Origin: Actinomycetota bacterium | GTDB taxonomy: Bacteria; Actinomycetota; Actinomycetes; Streptosporangiales; Streptosporangiaceae | Length of the DNA: 13,722 nt | Assembly (NCBI GenBank): GCA_003140115.1 | Contig: PLIQ01000507.1 | Coordinates: 1-13,722, forward strand | Direction of reading: 5' to 3' | In this document: one piece after another, positions 6,818-13,328 of the stretch | Numbering within the stretch: position 1 is the stretch's first letter | How the letters are laid out: each line of letters opens with the position of its first letter | Notes under the pieces: model-generated | What the model was told of the DNA's origin: nothing | Database searches by the model: none | Seen by the model: only the letters and a program-made list of their open reading frames with translations | Made by a program: the position numbers and the translations under genes

Positions 6818-6898
6818 CCGTTATCCGGCCTTGCTTGCTACGAAAGTCTGCGTTCCAACCGTTGTTCAATTGTGAAATCTTGTGGAAGGGACGGCGCC

Positions 6899-8164
6899 GT
6901 GTCGCGATCCGGATGGTTCCGCAAACGCCAGCCAGTGCTGGAGGGTGACGGGACCACCGCAGCCAAACCGAGCGGGTCGCGATGGCAAGGGCGGCGGGGC
7001 ATGGCCCTGACCGCCACCAGCGCGGCGATGGTCTTGGTGGCCGGGGTCGCGATCGTCGCCTTCGCGTCTCCGGGCAGCCACGCCGCGCAGGTGACGCCCG
7101 CCCAGGCCGCAGCCGCGGCCAGGCCGGACCAGCCGGCCATCGCGCTCCAGACGCTGTCGGTCACCCCGGCCGCGGGCGCGAAGGGCATCAACGGGGCGGA
7201 CCCGATCCGGGTGCAGTTCTCCGCGCCGCTCGCGGCGAATACCCCGATGCCGACGCTTTCGCCGCACATCACGGGCAGCTGGCAGGTTGAGGGCGACACG
7301 GCGGTCTTCACCCCCGCGATCGGTTACAAGCAGAACACTAAGGTGACGCTGAAGATCCCCGGTGGCGCGAACGGGATGATCTCGGTCGACGGAGCCAGTG
7401 CGGGCGCCGGAGGGCTGCTGGCCGCCAACGTGACCCAGAGCTTTACCACCGGGTCGTTCAGCACTATGCGCTTGCAGCAGGTGCTCAGCCAGCTGGGCTA
7501 CCTGCCGCTGACCTGGACCCAGAAGGCCAACACCGCCGCGATCAGCCGGACCGACGCCAACGCCGAGCTGTCCGCCGCGTATCAGGCCCCCGCCGGGACG
7601 TTCACCTGGAAGTCCGGCTACCCGTCGGCCCTGACCGACCAGTGGAAGGCCGGCTCGGGCAACATCCTCGACGTCGGCGCGGTGCGGGCCTTCGAGTCGG
7701 TGACCGGGCTGACCATGGACGGGATCGCGGGCAACACGGTGTGGTCCCGCCTGCTCAGCGCGGTGGCGAAGGGCAAGGACAACCCGAACGGCTACACCTA
7801 CGCGCTGGCGAACCAGAACTCCCCGGAGACGCTGACCGTCTGGCACAACGGCCACGTGGTGCTTACGAGCCCGGCCAACACCGGCATCGCCGCCGCCCCC
7901 ACCGTGGACGGCACCTTCCCCGTCTACCTGAAGTTCTACTTCACCTACATGAAGGGCACCAACCCGGACGGCACGAAGTACGACGATCCGGTGTACTACG
8001 CGAACTACTTCAACGGCGGCGACGCGGTGCACCAGTTCCCCCGCGGCAGCTACGGGTGGTACCAGAGCCTGGGCTGCGTCGAGCTGCCCTGGGACGCGGC
8101 CGAGACGGCGTACGGTTACCTCAGCTACGGCAGCCTGGTCACGGTTACCGGCCCGGTGGCCTGA
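6899..8164 (+). CDS. L,D-transpeptidase with Ig-like and peptidoglycan-binding-like domains
   Basis: The protein has 421 residues from the GTG at 6899, which follows GGAAGGG at a suitable distance. In-frame GTGs at 6806 and 6872 are alternatives, but the region they add is not protein-like. Residues 1-34 are basic and cytoplasmic, and residues 35-57 form a membrane anchor. About 82-183 is an Ig-like domain of the kind found in mycobacterial Ldt enzymes (TLSVTPAAGAKGI...PIRVQFSAPL). About 188-288 resembles a peptidoglycan-binding fold (LQQVLSQLGYLPL, VRAFESVTGLTMDGIAGNTVW). About 310-418 is the YkuD catalytic domain with His378 and S390-L-G-C393-V, Cys393 being the nucleophile. Such enzymes make 3-3 cross-links between diaminopimelate residues outside the membrane. 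Leu391 replaces the more usual His or Arg of the SHGC/SRGC motif. Monocistronic. Confidence 0.92.
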   Translation: MSRSGWFRKRQPVLEGDGTTAAKPSGSRWQGRRGMALTATSAAMVLVAGVAIVAFASPGSHAAQVTPAQAAAAARPDQPAIALQTLSVTPAAGAKGINGADPIRVQFSAPLAANTPMPTLSPHITGSWQVEGDTAVFTPAIGYKQNTKVTLKIPGGANGMISVDGASAGAGGLLAANVTQSFTTGSFSTMRLQQVLSQLGYLPLTWTQKANTAAISRTDANAELSAAYQAPAGTFTWKSGYPSALTDQWKAGSGNILDVGAVRAFESVTGLTMDGIAGNTVWSRLLSAVAKGKDNPNGYTYALANQNSPETLTVWHNGHVVLTSPANTGIAAAPTVDGTFPVYLKFYFTYMKGTNPDGTKYDDPVYYANYFNGGDAVHQFPRGSYGWYQSLGCVELPWDAAETAYGYLSYGSLVTVTGPVA

Positions 8165-8187
8165 ACGCCCAGAACCTGAAGACACTG

Positions 8188-8220
8188 AAGGGGCGGCTCC
8201 GGAACCCGGGGCCGCCCCTT
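8188..8220. terminator. Bidirectional terminator between transpeptidase and cold-shock genes
   Basis: AAGGGGCGGC (8188-8197) and GCCGCCCCTT (8211-8220) pair perfectly around a 13-base loop. The hairpin lies 23 bases after the transpeptidase stop and 21 bases before the cold-shock stop, between convergent genes. U runs are only two bases long on either side. Confidence 0.75.
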
Positions 8221-8241
8221 CTGGCGTGTGTCGTGACCGTG

Positions 8242-8445
8242 TTACAGCGGGTGGACCTCTTCCGCCTGCGGCCCCTTCGGGCCACGGCCAGCGGTGTACT
8301 CGACCCGCTGGTTCTCCTGAAGGGTGCGGAATCCGTCGATCTTGATGGTGGAGTGGTGGACGAAGACGTCGGCCGAGCCGTCGTCAGGGGCGATGAAGCC
8401 ATAGCCCTTGTCCGAGTTGAACCACTTCACGGTGCCCTGAGGCAT
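8242..8445 (-). CDS. CspA-family cold-shock protein
   Basis: The protein has 67 residues, the full length of a single cold-shock domain. It begins [18 protein letters not shown], with RNP1 as KGYGFI at residues 13-18, and has RNP2 as VFVHHS at about 27-32. These aromatic and basic residues bind single-stranded RNA or DNA. The family acts as cytoplasmic RNA chaperones, often abundant and not always cold-induced. The ATG at 8445 has AGGAG six bases upstream. The gene lies 187 bases downstream of the DUF2064 gene on the same strand, so it probably has its own promoter and a long leader. The leader has a small GCCCG/CGGGC hairpin at 8525-8538. No internal oddity. Confidence 0.97.
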   Translation of the reverse strand: MPQGTVKWFNSDKGYGFIAPDDGSADVFVHHSTIKIDGFRTLQENQRVEYTAGRGPKGPQAEEVHPL

Positions 8446-8632
8446 GTACTTCTCCTACTGAGACGACTTCGGAAGCGCACGGGCGTGTGCTCCCGGGTTG
8501 CTGTGACCACTGCCCATGCGGACGGCCCGGTAACGGGCTGGCGTTCGGGAATCCAGGACGCCCACGGTCAGAACTTCGCAGGCGCTGTGACACGTTCACG
8601 AACTTCGTACAACCAGTTGTATTTAACCACTC
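8446..8632 (-). promoter_or_regulatory. Leader and promoter region of the cold-shock gene
   Basis: The 187-base gap contains an AT-rich patch (GGTTAAATACAACTGG on the minus strand, near 8610-8630) close to the end of the DUF2064 gene. If transcription starts there, the leader is about 160-180 bases, a size seen for regulated csp messages. The only clear fold found by eye is the 5-bp hairpin at 8525-8538. I could not assign -35 and -10 boxes with confidence. Confidence 0.35.
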
Positions 8633-9433
8633 TCAGCTACCGCCGTAATGCCAACCGGCGGAAATGATCGGTATTCCGCGGTTCAGCCCCGCGGGTACGA
8701 GCGGTCGGCCGGCCCGGTCGCCCAGCGCCCGCACGCAGGACGCAAAGCGGGAACCTGGCGTGGCCGCCGCGATCCGCTCGGCCTCGTCGGCGGTGTCGAC
8801 GTCGGCCAGTTCGGGCAGCAGGCGAACCCGGAGCCCGGCCTGGTGCAGCCGGGCCAGCTGCAGCGCACCGGTGTCCGAGCGCGACATCGGCACGCCGAGC
8901 ACCAGGGCCGGATCGATCTCGCGCAGGCCGAGCAGCCAGAAGCCGCCGTCCTCGGCCATCCCGAAGGTGGCGTCCGCGGTCCCGGCGACCAGCGGCTCGA
9001 CGGCCTGCGCCAGCAGCGCGGGCGTCACTTGCGGGGTGTCCATGCCGATGAACGCCAGCGGAGCCGTGCAGGTCGCCCGCGCGTCAGCCAGGGCCCAGGC
9101 CAGGCGCTCGTCGAGGCCGCCGCCCTGCTGGGCGATGACATCGAAGCCGGGCGGCAGCCAGCGGCCGGGTGTGCCGGCCAGGGCGAGGATCCGCCGGGTG
9201 ACGCTCGTCGACGCGACCGCTGCCAGGGTGTCGGCCAGGGCGGCCTCGGCGAGTTCGGCCGCCTCGGCGGGGGTGTAGGCCGGGGTGAGGCGGGTCTTGA
9301 CCCGGCCGGGCACGGGCTCCTTGGCGATCACCATGAGCTGGGCCGCCAGGGTGTTGTTTTCCAGCTTTGTCTTTCCTAGTGGCGTGCGGTGCTTGCCGGC
9401 GTATTCCCGGCCGCTGCCGCCCGGGCCGTTCAT
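8633..9433 (-). CDS. TIGR04282/DUF2064 family glycosyltransferase-like protein
   Basis: The protein has 266 residues. The ATG at 9433 shares ATGA with the stop of the glycosyltransferase gene, so translational coupling fixes this start; a later Met34 just before the conserved part is the only rival. Family landmarks: AKEPVPGRVKTRL at residues 37-49 (the nucleotide-binding N-terminal motif of this GT-A-like family), GMDTPQ near 130-134 (acidic metal site), EDGGFWLLGL at 161-170, and DVDTADEAER near 211-220 before a shorter tail. Members resemble nucleotidyl- or glycosyltransferases and are often beside family-2 glycosyltransferases, as here. Donor and product are not established for most members. 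It is soluble and cytoplasmic by sequence. Family membership is firm; activity is inferred. Confidence 0.93.
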   Translation of the reverse strand: MNGPGGSGREYAGKHRTPLGKTKLENNTLAAQLMVIAKEPVPGRVKTRLTPAYTPAEAAELAEAALADTLAAVASTSVTRRILALAGTPGRWLPPGFDVIAQQGGGLDERLAWALADARATCTAPLAFIGMDTPQVTPALLAQAVEPLVAGTADATFGMAEDGGFWLLGLREIDPALVLGVPMSRSDTGALQLARLHQAGLRVRLLPELADVDTADEAERIAAATPGSRFASCVRALGDRAGRPLVPAGLNRGIPIISAGWHYGGS

Positions 9434-10113
9434 GATGCGGGCGACGCTGATGCGGGCGACGTGATGGAGGCGAGCACCCGGCGCATGTCACGCACGGTCC
9501 GGACCGTGCCGCCGAGGGTCCCGGTGACCTTGGACTTCCCGGTCCGCGGGTAGTAGGGCACGTCGGTCTCGACGATCCGCCAGCCGGCCTGCGCGGCGCG
9601 CACCACCATCTCCAGCGGGTACCCGAAGCGGCGGTCCGACATCGGCAGCGCGAGCAGGGCCTCCCGGCGGGCGGCGCGCATCGGGCCGAGATCCTGTAGC
9701 GGGACGCCGATCCGGCGGCGCAGTTCGGCGGCCAGGACCCGGTTGCCGATCCGGGCGTGCAGCGGCCACGCGCCCTTGCCCTGGACCGAACGCCGTCCCA
9801 GCATCAGATCGGCCTGGCCGGCCCGTACGGGGTCGGCCACGGCGGGCAGGTCGCCCGGGTCGAAGGAGGCGTCAGCGTCCATGACGCAGACGATGTCGCT
9901 GGTCGCAGCGAGCAGGCCGGCGTGGCAGGCGGCCCCGAAGCCGCGCTGGGGCACATGCACGACGCGGGCCCCGAAGCCGACGGCGATGGCGGCGGAGTCG
10001 TCGGTGGAACCGTTGTCCGCGACGATGGGCCGGTAGCCAAGCGGCATCCGGGACAGCACCCAGGGCAGTGCGCCCGCCTCGTTGAGGCAGGGCAGAACGA
10101 CATCGATCTCCAT
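9430..10113 (-). CDS. Family 2 glycosyltransferase (DPM1/polyprenyl-phosphate sugar transferase-like)
   Basis: The protein has 227 residues from the ATG at 10113, which begins the canonical strand MEIDVVLPCLNEAGAL. The frame is open to 10272, but the extra N-terminus is Arg/Pro-rich and would overlap the divergent epimerase gene. Motifs: VLPCLNE (6-12), ADNGSTDDS (32-40), MDADASFDP with the metal-binding D79-A-D81, DLGPMRA (141-147) and YYPRTGKSKVTGT (187-199). No membrane helix is present, so it is a short cytoplasmic GT-A enzyme. The closest recalled type transfers sugar from a nucleotide donor to polyprenyl phosphate. It is coupled to the DUF2064 gene by a four-base overlap and divergent from the epimerase gene. 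There is no ribosome site, but a -10-like box eight bases upstream suggests a leaderless message. Confidence 0.93.
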   Translation of the reverse strand: MEIDVVLPCLNEAGALPWVLSRMPLGYRPIVADNGSTDDSAAIAVGFGARVVHVPQRGFGAACHAGLLAATSDIVCVMDADASFDPGDLPAVADPVRAGQADLMLGRRSVQGKGAWPLHARIGNRVLAAELRRRIGVPLQDLGPMRAARREALLALPMSDRRFGYPLEMVVRAAQAGWRIVETDVPYYPRTGKSKVTGTLGGTVRTVRDMRRVLASITSPASASPAS

Positions 10114-10121
10114 GGCGCCAG

Positions 10122-10127
10122 ACAGTA
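10122..10127 (-). promoter_or_regulatory. -10-like box for a leaderless glycosyltransferase message
   Basis: TACTGT, which fits TAnnnT, lies eight bases before the ATG at 10113, and no ribosome site is present between them. This spacing would put the first transcribed base at or within about two bases of the ATG. No good -35 was found. Confidence 0.4.
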
Positions 10128-10160
10128 CTTGGGCCGCAGGCCGAGCACGGCCGGAAAAGA

Positions 10161-10207
10161 GCCGATCGGCCCTTACGGAGGTATGACGGTTTCGGCCGGG
10201 AGGCCGA
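10161..10207. repeat. GCCGAT-containing palindromes between divergent genes
   Basis: There is a perfect 10-bp palindrome GCCGATCGGC (10161-10170) and a TCGGCC-GGGA-GGCCGA dyad (10192-10207), both in the gap between the divergent glycosyltransferase and epimerase genes. They share the GCCGATC core and could be sites for one regulator. GC-rich DNA makes such dyads fairly common by chance. Confidence 0.3.
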
Positions 10208-10237
10208 TCCGCTCGCATCTCGTGCTTTGCTGCAGTC

Positions 10238-11326
10238 ATGCGCGTTCTCGTGACCGGCGCGGCCGGGTTCATCGGATCTCATATCGCGGAGCTGATGCAG
10301 GCCGCGGGCCATGACGTCCGCGGGCTCGATTCGCTCTCCCCCGCCGTGCACAACGGCAGGCCCGAGCAGGTCAGCGGCGACCTCGTGGTCGGTGACGTCC
10401 GCGACCCGGCGACGGTCGACGCGGCGCTGGCCGGGGTCGACGCGGTCTGCCACCAGGCGGCCATGGTCGGGCTCGGCGTGGACCTGTCCGACCTGCCCCG
10501 CTACGCGGACGTCAACGTCACCGGCACCGCCGTGCTGCTGGCGGCCATGGGACGCCACGGCATACCGCGCCTGGTGATCGCCTCTTCCATGGTGGTGTAC
10601 GGCGAGGGCGCCTACGACTGCGCGACCCATGGCCGGGTCCAGCCCGCGCCCCGGCATCCCGCCGACCTGGCCGCGGGCCGTTTCGAGCCGCGCTGTCCGC
10701 AGTGCGCGCAGCCGCTCGGCACCGCGACGGTGACCGAGGACGCGCCGCTTGACCCGCGCAACGCCTACGCCGCGAGCAAGGTCGCCCAGGAGCACCTCGC
10801 GGCGAGCTGGGCCCGGATGACCGGCGGGGCCGCGGTCGGGCTCCGCTACCACAACGTGTACGGCCCCCGGATGCCGCGCGACACGCCGTACTCCGGGGTG
10901 GCCGCGATCTTCCGCTCCTGCCTGGAGAACGGGGTTCCGCCCCGGGTGTTCGAGGACGGCGGCCAGCGGCGCGACTTCGTGCACGTCCGTGACGTGGCCC
11001 GGGCCAACCTGCTGGCCCTCGAGGCGGTCGACCGGTCGGCCGGCAGCGCGGACCCTGGCGGGTTGCGGTGCTACAACGTGGCCAGCGGCGAGCCGCACAC
11101 GGTGGGCGAGATGGCCGTCGCGCTGGCCGGTGCGTTCGGCGGCGGGCTCGAGCCGGTCGTTACCGGCGAATACCGCCTCGGGGACGTCCGGCACGTGGTG
11201 GCCTCCCCTGCGGCCGCCGACGCGGACCTCGGTTTCCGGGCCCAGGTCGGGTTCGCCGAGGGCATGGCCGAGTTCGCTCGCGCCGCCCTCCGCGAGCCCG
11301 CGCTGGCTGCCTCCGCCTGCATGTAG
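10238..11326 (+). CDS. NAD-dependent epimerase/dehydratase (extended SDR) with CxxH...CxxC insertion
   Basis: The protein has 362 residues, slightly longer than the usual 310-340. The N-terminal Rossmann motif is TGAAGFIG (residues 6-13), with the NAD-binding Asp31 after the second strand. SSMVVYGEG (116-124) supplies the catalytic Ser, and Y177-A-A-S-K181 is the catalytic pair. YHNVYGPR and a late RRDFVHVRDVA are typical of nucleotide-sugar epimerases and 4,6-dehydratases. Between Ser117 and Tyr177 about 40 extra residues contain C128-A-T-H131 and C153-P-Q-C156, which look like a small metal-binding knuckle. It probably acts on a nucleotide-sugar in the cytoplasm and may feed the divergent glycosyltransferase. 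The ATG has no clear ribosome site. The exact reaction cannot be told from sequence. Confidence 0.93.
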   Translation: MRVLVTGAAGFIGSHIAELMQAAGHDVRGLDSLSPAVHNGRPEQVSGDLVVGDVRDPATVDAALAGVDAVCHQAAMVGLGVDLSDLPRYADVNVTGTAVLLAAMGRHGIPRLVIASSMVVYGEGAYDCATHGRVQPAPRHPADLAAGRFEPRCPQCAQPLGTATVTEDAPLDPRNAYAASKVAQEHLAASWARMTGGAAVGLRYHNVYGPRMPRDTPYSGVAAIFRSCLENGVPPRVFEDGGQRRDFVHVRDVARANLLALEAVDRSAGSADPGGLRCYNVASGEPHTVGEMAVALAGAFGGGLEPVVTGEYRLGDVRHVVASPAAADADLGFRAQVGFAEGMAEFARAALREPALAASACM

Positions 11327-11390
11327 GCCTGCCCGGCACGACCAGCCAGCCATCGCTGCGCCGCCGCCATTACTCCGCAAGGCCCGCGAG

Positions 11391-11438
11391 CTGTGACACC
11401 GTGACTCACAGAAAACGTGTTACTGTGAAACTGTGAAG
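11391..11438 (+). promoter_or_regulatory. Antitoxin operator with CTGTGA repeats and probable leaderless promoter
   Basis: CTGTGA occurs at 11391, 11423 and 11431, and its reverse complement TCACAG at 11406-11411, giving a dyad with a nine-base spacer plus direct repeats that run into the coding start. TACTGT (11421-11426) fits a -10 and ends six bases before the GTG at 11433, which has no ribosome site. Ribbon-helix-helix antitoxins typically bind repeats of this sort and repress their own operon; that role here is inferred. Confidence 0.55.
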
Positions 11439-11672
11439 AACATTACGGTCTCGGTTCCCGATGAGGTCTACCGCAATGCCCGGGTCGCCGCCGCGCAGCG
11501 TGACACCTCGGTGAGCGCGCTGGTCGTGGCCTACCTTGAGCAGCTGTCCGGACGGATGGACGAGTCCGCCAGGCTCGAGATGCTGCAGCGCGAGGTCCAG
11601 GCCGGGATCCGCCAGTTCCGCGCCGGCGACCGGCTGAGCCGCGACGAGGTGCACGATCGTGCGGTTCGCTGA
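11433..11672 (+). CDS. vapB: Ribbon-helix-helix antitoxin, VapB type
   Basis: The protein has 79 residues from GTG 11433. The N-terminal half reads MKNITVSVPDEVYRNARVAAAQRDTS then VSALVVAYLEQL: a beta strand (about 3-8) followed by two helices, the CopG/Arc-type DNA-binding fold that works as a dimer. The C-terminal part (about 42-79) is charged and probably wraps the toxin to neutralise its nuclease site. It ends 14 bases inside the toxin gene, and the overlap implies coupled translation. It probably represses its own operon through the CTGTGA repeats at its start. The name is given by position next to a PIN-domain toxin. Confidence 0.88.
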   Translation: MKNITVSVPDEVYRNARVAAAQRDTSVSALVVAYLEQLSGRMDESARLEMLQREVQAGIRQFRAGDRLSRDEVHDRAVR

Positions 11673-12066
11673 CACCAACATCCTGCTCTACGCGATCTCC
11701 CGCGATCCGGCTGAGCTGGACAAGGCCAAACGCGCCAACGACATCCTGGCCGAGCGCGACCTGGCGCTGTCAGTGCAGGTCCTTCAGGAGTTCTATGTCC
11801 AGGCCACCCGCGCGAGCCGCCTGGACGCCATCGGTCACCAGCAGGCGGTTCTGCTCATCCAATCGTTCCGGCGCTTCCCGGTGCAGGACATCACGAACGG
11901 GATCATGATGGCGGCCCTGGACACCCGCGAGCGCTTCCAGCTCTCGTACTGGGACGCCGCGATCATCGAGGCATCCCGCGCGCTGGGCTGCACGCAGGTC
12001 CTGTCCGAAGACCTCAACGACGGGCAGGAATATGACGGCGTCCGGGTCGTCAATCCGTTCCGCTGA
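11659..12066 (+). CDS. vapC: PIN-domain ribonuclease toxin, VapC type
   Basis: The protein has 135 residues, the normal VapC length. GTG 11659 overlaps the antitoxin by 14 bases and has GAGG about nine bases upstream. The acidic active-site set is complete: Asp5 in FADTNILLYA, Glu44 in LQEFYVQ, Asp99 in SYWDAAII and Asp118 (with Asp121) in LSEDLNDGQ, which together hold magnesium for RNA cleavage. The family cuts tRNA, rRNA or mRNA in the cytoplasm when the antitoxin is lost; this copy's target is unknown. Nothing suggests inactivation. The pair sits between a sugar-metabolism gene and a two-component system and may be mobile, but no insertion traces were seen. Its stop lies 17 bases from that of the convergent kinase gene. 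Confidence 0.93.
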   Translation: MRFADTNILLYAISRDPAELDKAKRANDILAERDLALSVQVLQEFYVQATRASRLDAIGHQQAVLLIQSFRRFPVQDITNGIMMAALDTRERFQLSYWDAAIIEASRALGCTQVLSEDLNDGQEYDGVRVVNPFR

Positions 12067-12083
12067 GAAAATCCGAGCGTGGA

Positions 12084-13328
12084 TTAGTTCGCGTTGATGG
12101 CGCGGCGGCCGGTGGCGGCCGCCTGGGGGCCGGTGTGGCTCGGCATCGGAGCGCCGGGGCGGACCAGCGGGAGGCGGATCAGGAACTGGCAGCCGGGGCC
12201 GGTGTTGCGGACCGCGATCTGGCCGGAGTGAGCCTCGACGATGCCGCGGGCGATGGACAGGCCGAGGCCGGCGCCTTCCTGGGGGCCCGGTGTGCGGGCG
12301 GACTCGCCGCGGAAGGCCACGTCGAAGACGCGGGGCAGGTCGGCGGGGGGGATCCCGCCGCAGGCGTCGGACACGCTGACGCACGCCATCCCGCTTCGCA
12401 CCTCGGCCAGCACGTCGACCACCCCGTCAGAGGGCGTGTGCCGGATCGCGTTGGTCACCAGGTTGCGCAGGGCGCGGCCCATCTCGGCGCTGTCGATGAA
12501 TACGGGCATGTTGCGGACGGCGGCGCCGGTCAGCCTGACCCTCTTGGCCCGGGCCACGGGCTCGGCGCTGGCCACGACCTCGGCCACTACGTCCTCCAGG
12601 CCGACCATGCGCCTTGAGAGCCGGAGCGCGCCGGCGTGGATGCGGGACAGCTCGAACAGGTCGTCGATCATCAGGGTCAGCCGTTCCACCTCGCGGCGGA
12701 TCTGCGTGTGGTACTGGGAGACCTCGCGCGGGTTGATCACGACCTGGTCCTCGAGGGCCTCGGCCATCGCGCGCAGGCCGGCCAGCGGGGTGCGCAGGTC
12801 GTGGCTGACCCAGGCCACCAGCTCGCGGCGGCTGGCCTCCAGGGCCCGCTCCCGCGAGCGGGCCTTGGCCAGGCGCTCGTGGGCGGTGGTGAGACCCTCG
12901 GAGAGTTCAGCTAGCTCGGCCGGGAGGGGCGGCGACGGGGCGATGTAGACGCCCGTCTGGCCGACGCCTTGCACCGCGTAGGAGATGGCCCGGCTGGCGT
13001 TGGTGAGCCGCCGGGCCAGGAACAGCGCCACGACCAGCGCGGCCAGGCCGGCGATGCCCATCAGGTCCAGGATCTCGTCGCGCTCCTCAGCGGTGCCGAT
13101 CATGCGGTAGGCGATGACGGCCACCCCTAGGAGCGAGCAGATCACCGCGACGGCCACCACGACCGTGAGCATCAGCTTGATCGAACGGGCCGCGCACTGC
13201 CTCAGCACCGCGATCCCGATCAGCGTGACGATCAGGGCCAGACCGAGCACGCGCTCGGTGATGTAGAGGACGTCTGACCACTGGATGCCGGCGGGCAGGG
13301 CCAAAGTGCCTCCGGCGAGGAATCTCAC
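12084..13328 (-). CDS. Sensor histidine kinase of a two-component system
   Basis: The protein has 414 residues from a GTG that shares GTGA with the regulator's stop, so start and coupling are well supported. Hydrophobic helices lie at about 26-43, 51-74 and 91-106, with very short external loops. There is no large sensor domain, so it may sense within the membrane or through a partner. A linker (about 107-165) follows, then the H box VSHDLRTPLAG with phosphorylated His176, the N box NLVTNAIRHTP (289-299), the G1 box DACGGIP (321-327), an F-box-like region near 335-339 and the G2 box GAGLGLSIARG (352-362). It should autophosphorylate and pass phosphate to the adjacent OmpR-type regulator. The C-terminal 25 residues are Pro/Ala-rich. 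The signal is unknown. Confidence 0.96.
   Translation of the reverse strand: MRFLAGGTLALPAGIQWSDVLYITERVLGLALIVTLIGIAVLRQCAARSIKLMLTVVVAVAVICSLLGVAVIAYRMIGTAEERDEILDLMGIAGLAALVVALFLARRLTNASRAISYAVQGVGQTGVYIAPSPPLPAELAELSEGLTTAHERLAKARSRERALEASRRELVAWVSHDLRTPLAGLRAMAEALEDQVVINPREVSQYHTQIRREVERLTLMIDDLFELSRIHAGALRLSRRMVGLEDVVAEVVASAEPVARAKRVRLTGAAVRNMPVFIDSAEMGRALRNLVTNAIRHTPSDGVVDVLAEVRSGMACVSVSDACGGIPPADLPRVFDVAFRGESARTPGPQEGAGLGLSIARGIVEAHSGQIAVRNTGPGCQFLIRLPLVRPGAPMPSHTGPQAAATGRRAINAN

Larger units (their letters stand above)
5846..6898. other. One-kilobase gene-free region between divergent exported-protein and transpeptidase genes
   Basis: No reading frame here has both a ribosome site and plausible composition. 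The region should hold the promoters of both flanking genes. Visible structure: a hairpin at 6059-6077, an AT-rich island at 6092-6150, perfect 14-bp palindromes at 6168-6181 and 6225-6238, a 12-base tandem duplication at 6395-6418, a strong stem-loop at 6431-6463, a GTGATC/GATCAC dyad at 6679-6694 and a 16-base tandem duplication at 6786-6817. An untranslated RNA or long leader is possible; no known riboswitch family was recognised. Confidence 0.5.

Noticed and set aside
6600..6898. A ydaO-type (c-di-AMP) riboswitch before the cell-wall enzyme
   Set aside because: Such riboswitches do precede wall hydrolase genes in actinobacteria, but I could not find their conserved core sequences here by eye.
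6866..8185. A 439-codon open frame on the minus strand across the transpeptidase gene
   Set aside because: It mirrors the third-position GC bias of the transpeptidase gene; no domain or ribosome site was seen.
9872..11380. A 502-codon minus-strand frame across the epimerase
   Set aside because: It covers the antisense of the epimerase and part of the glycosyltransferase in another frame, and is Gly/Arg/His-rich without motifs.
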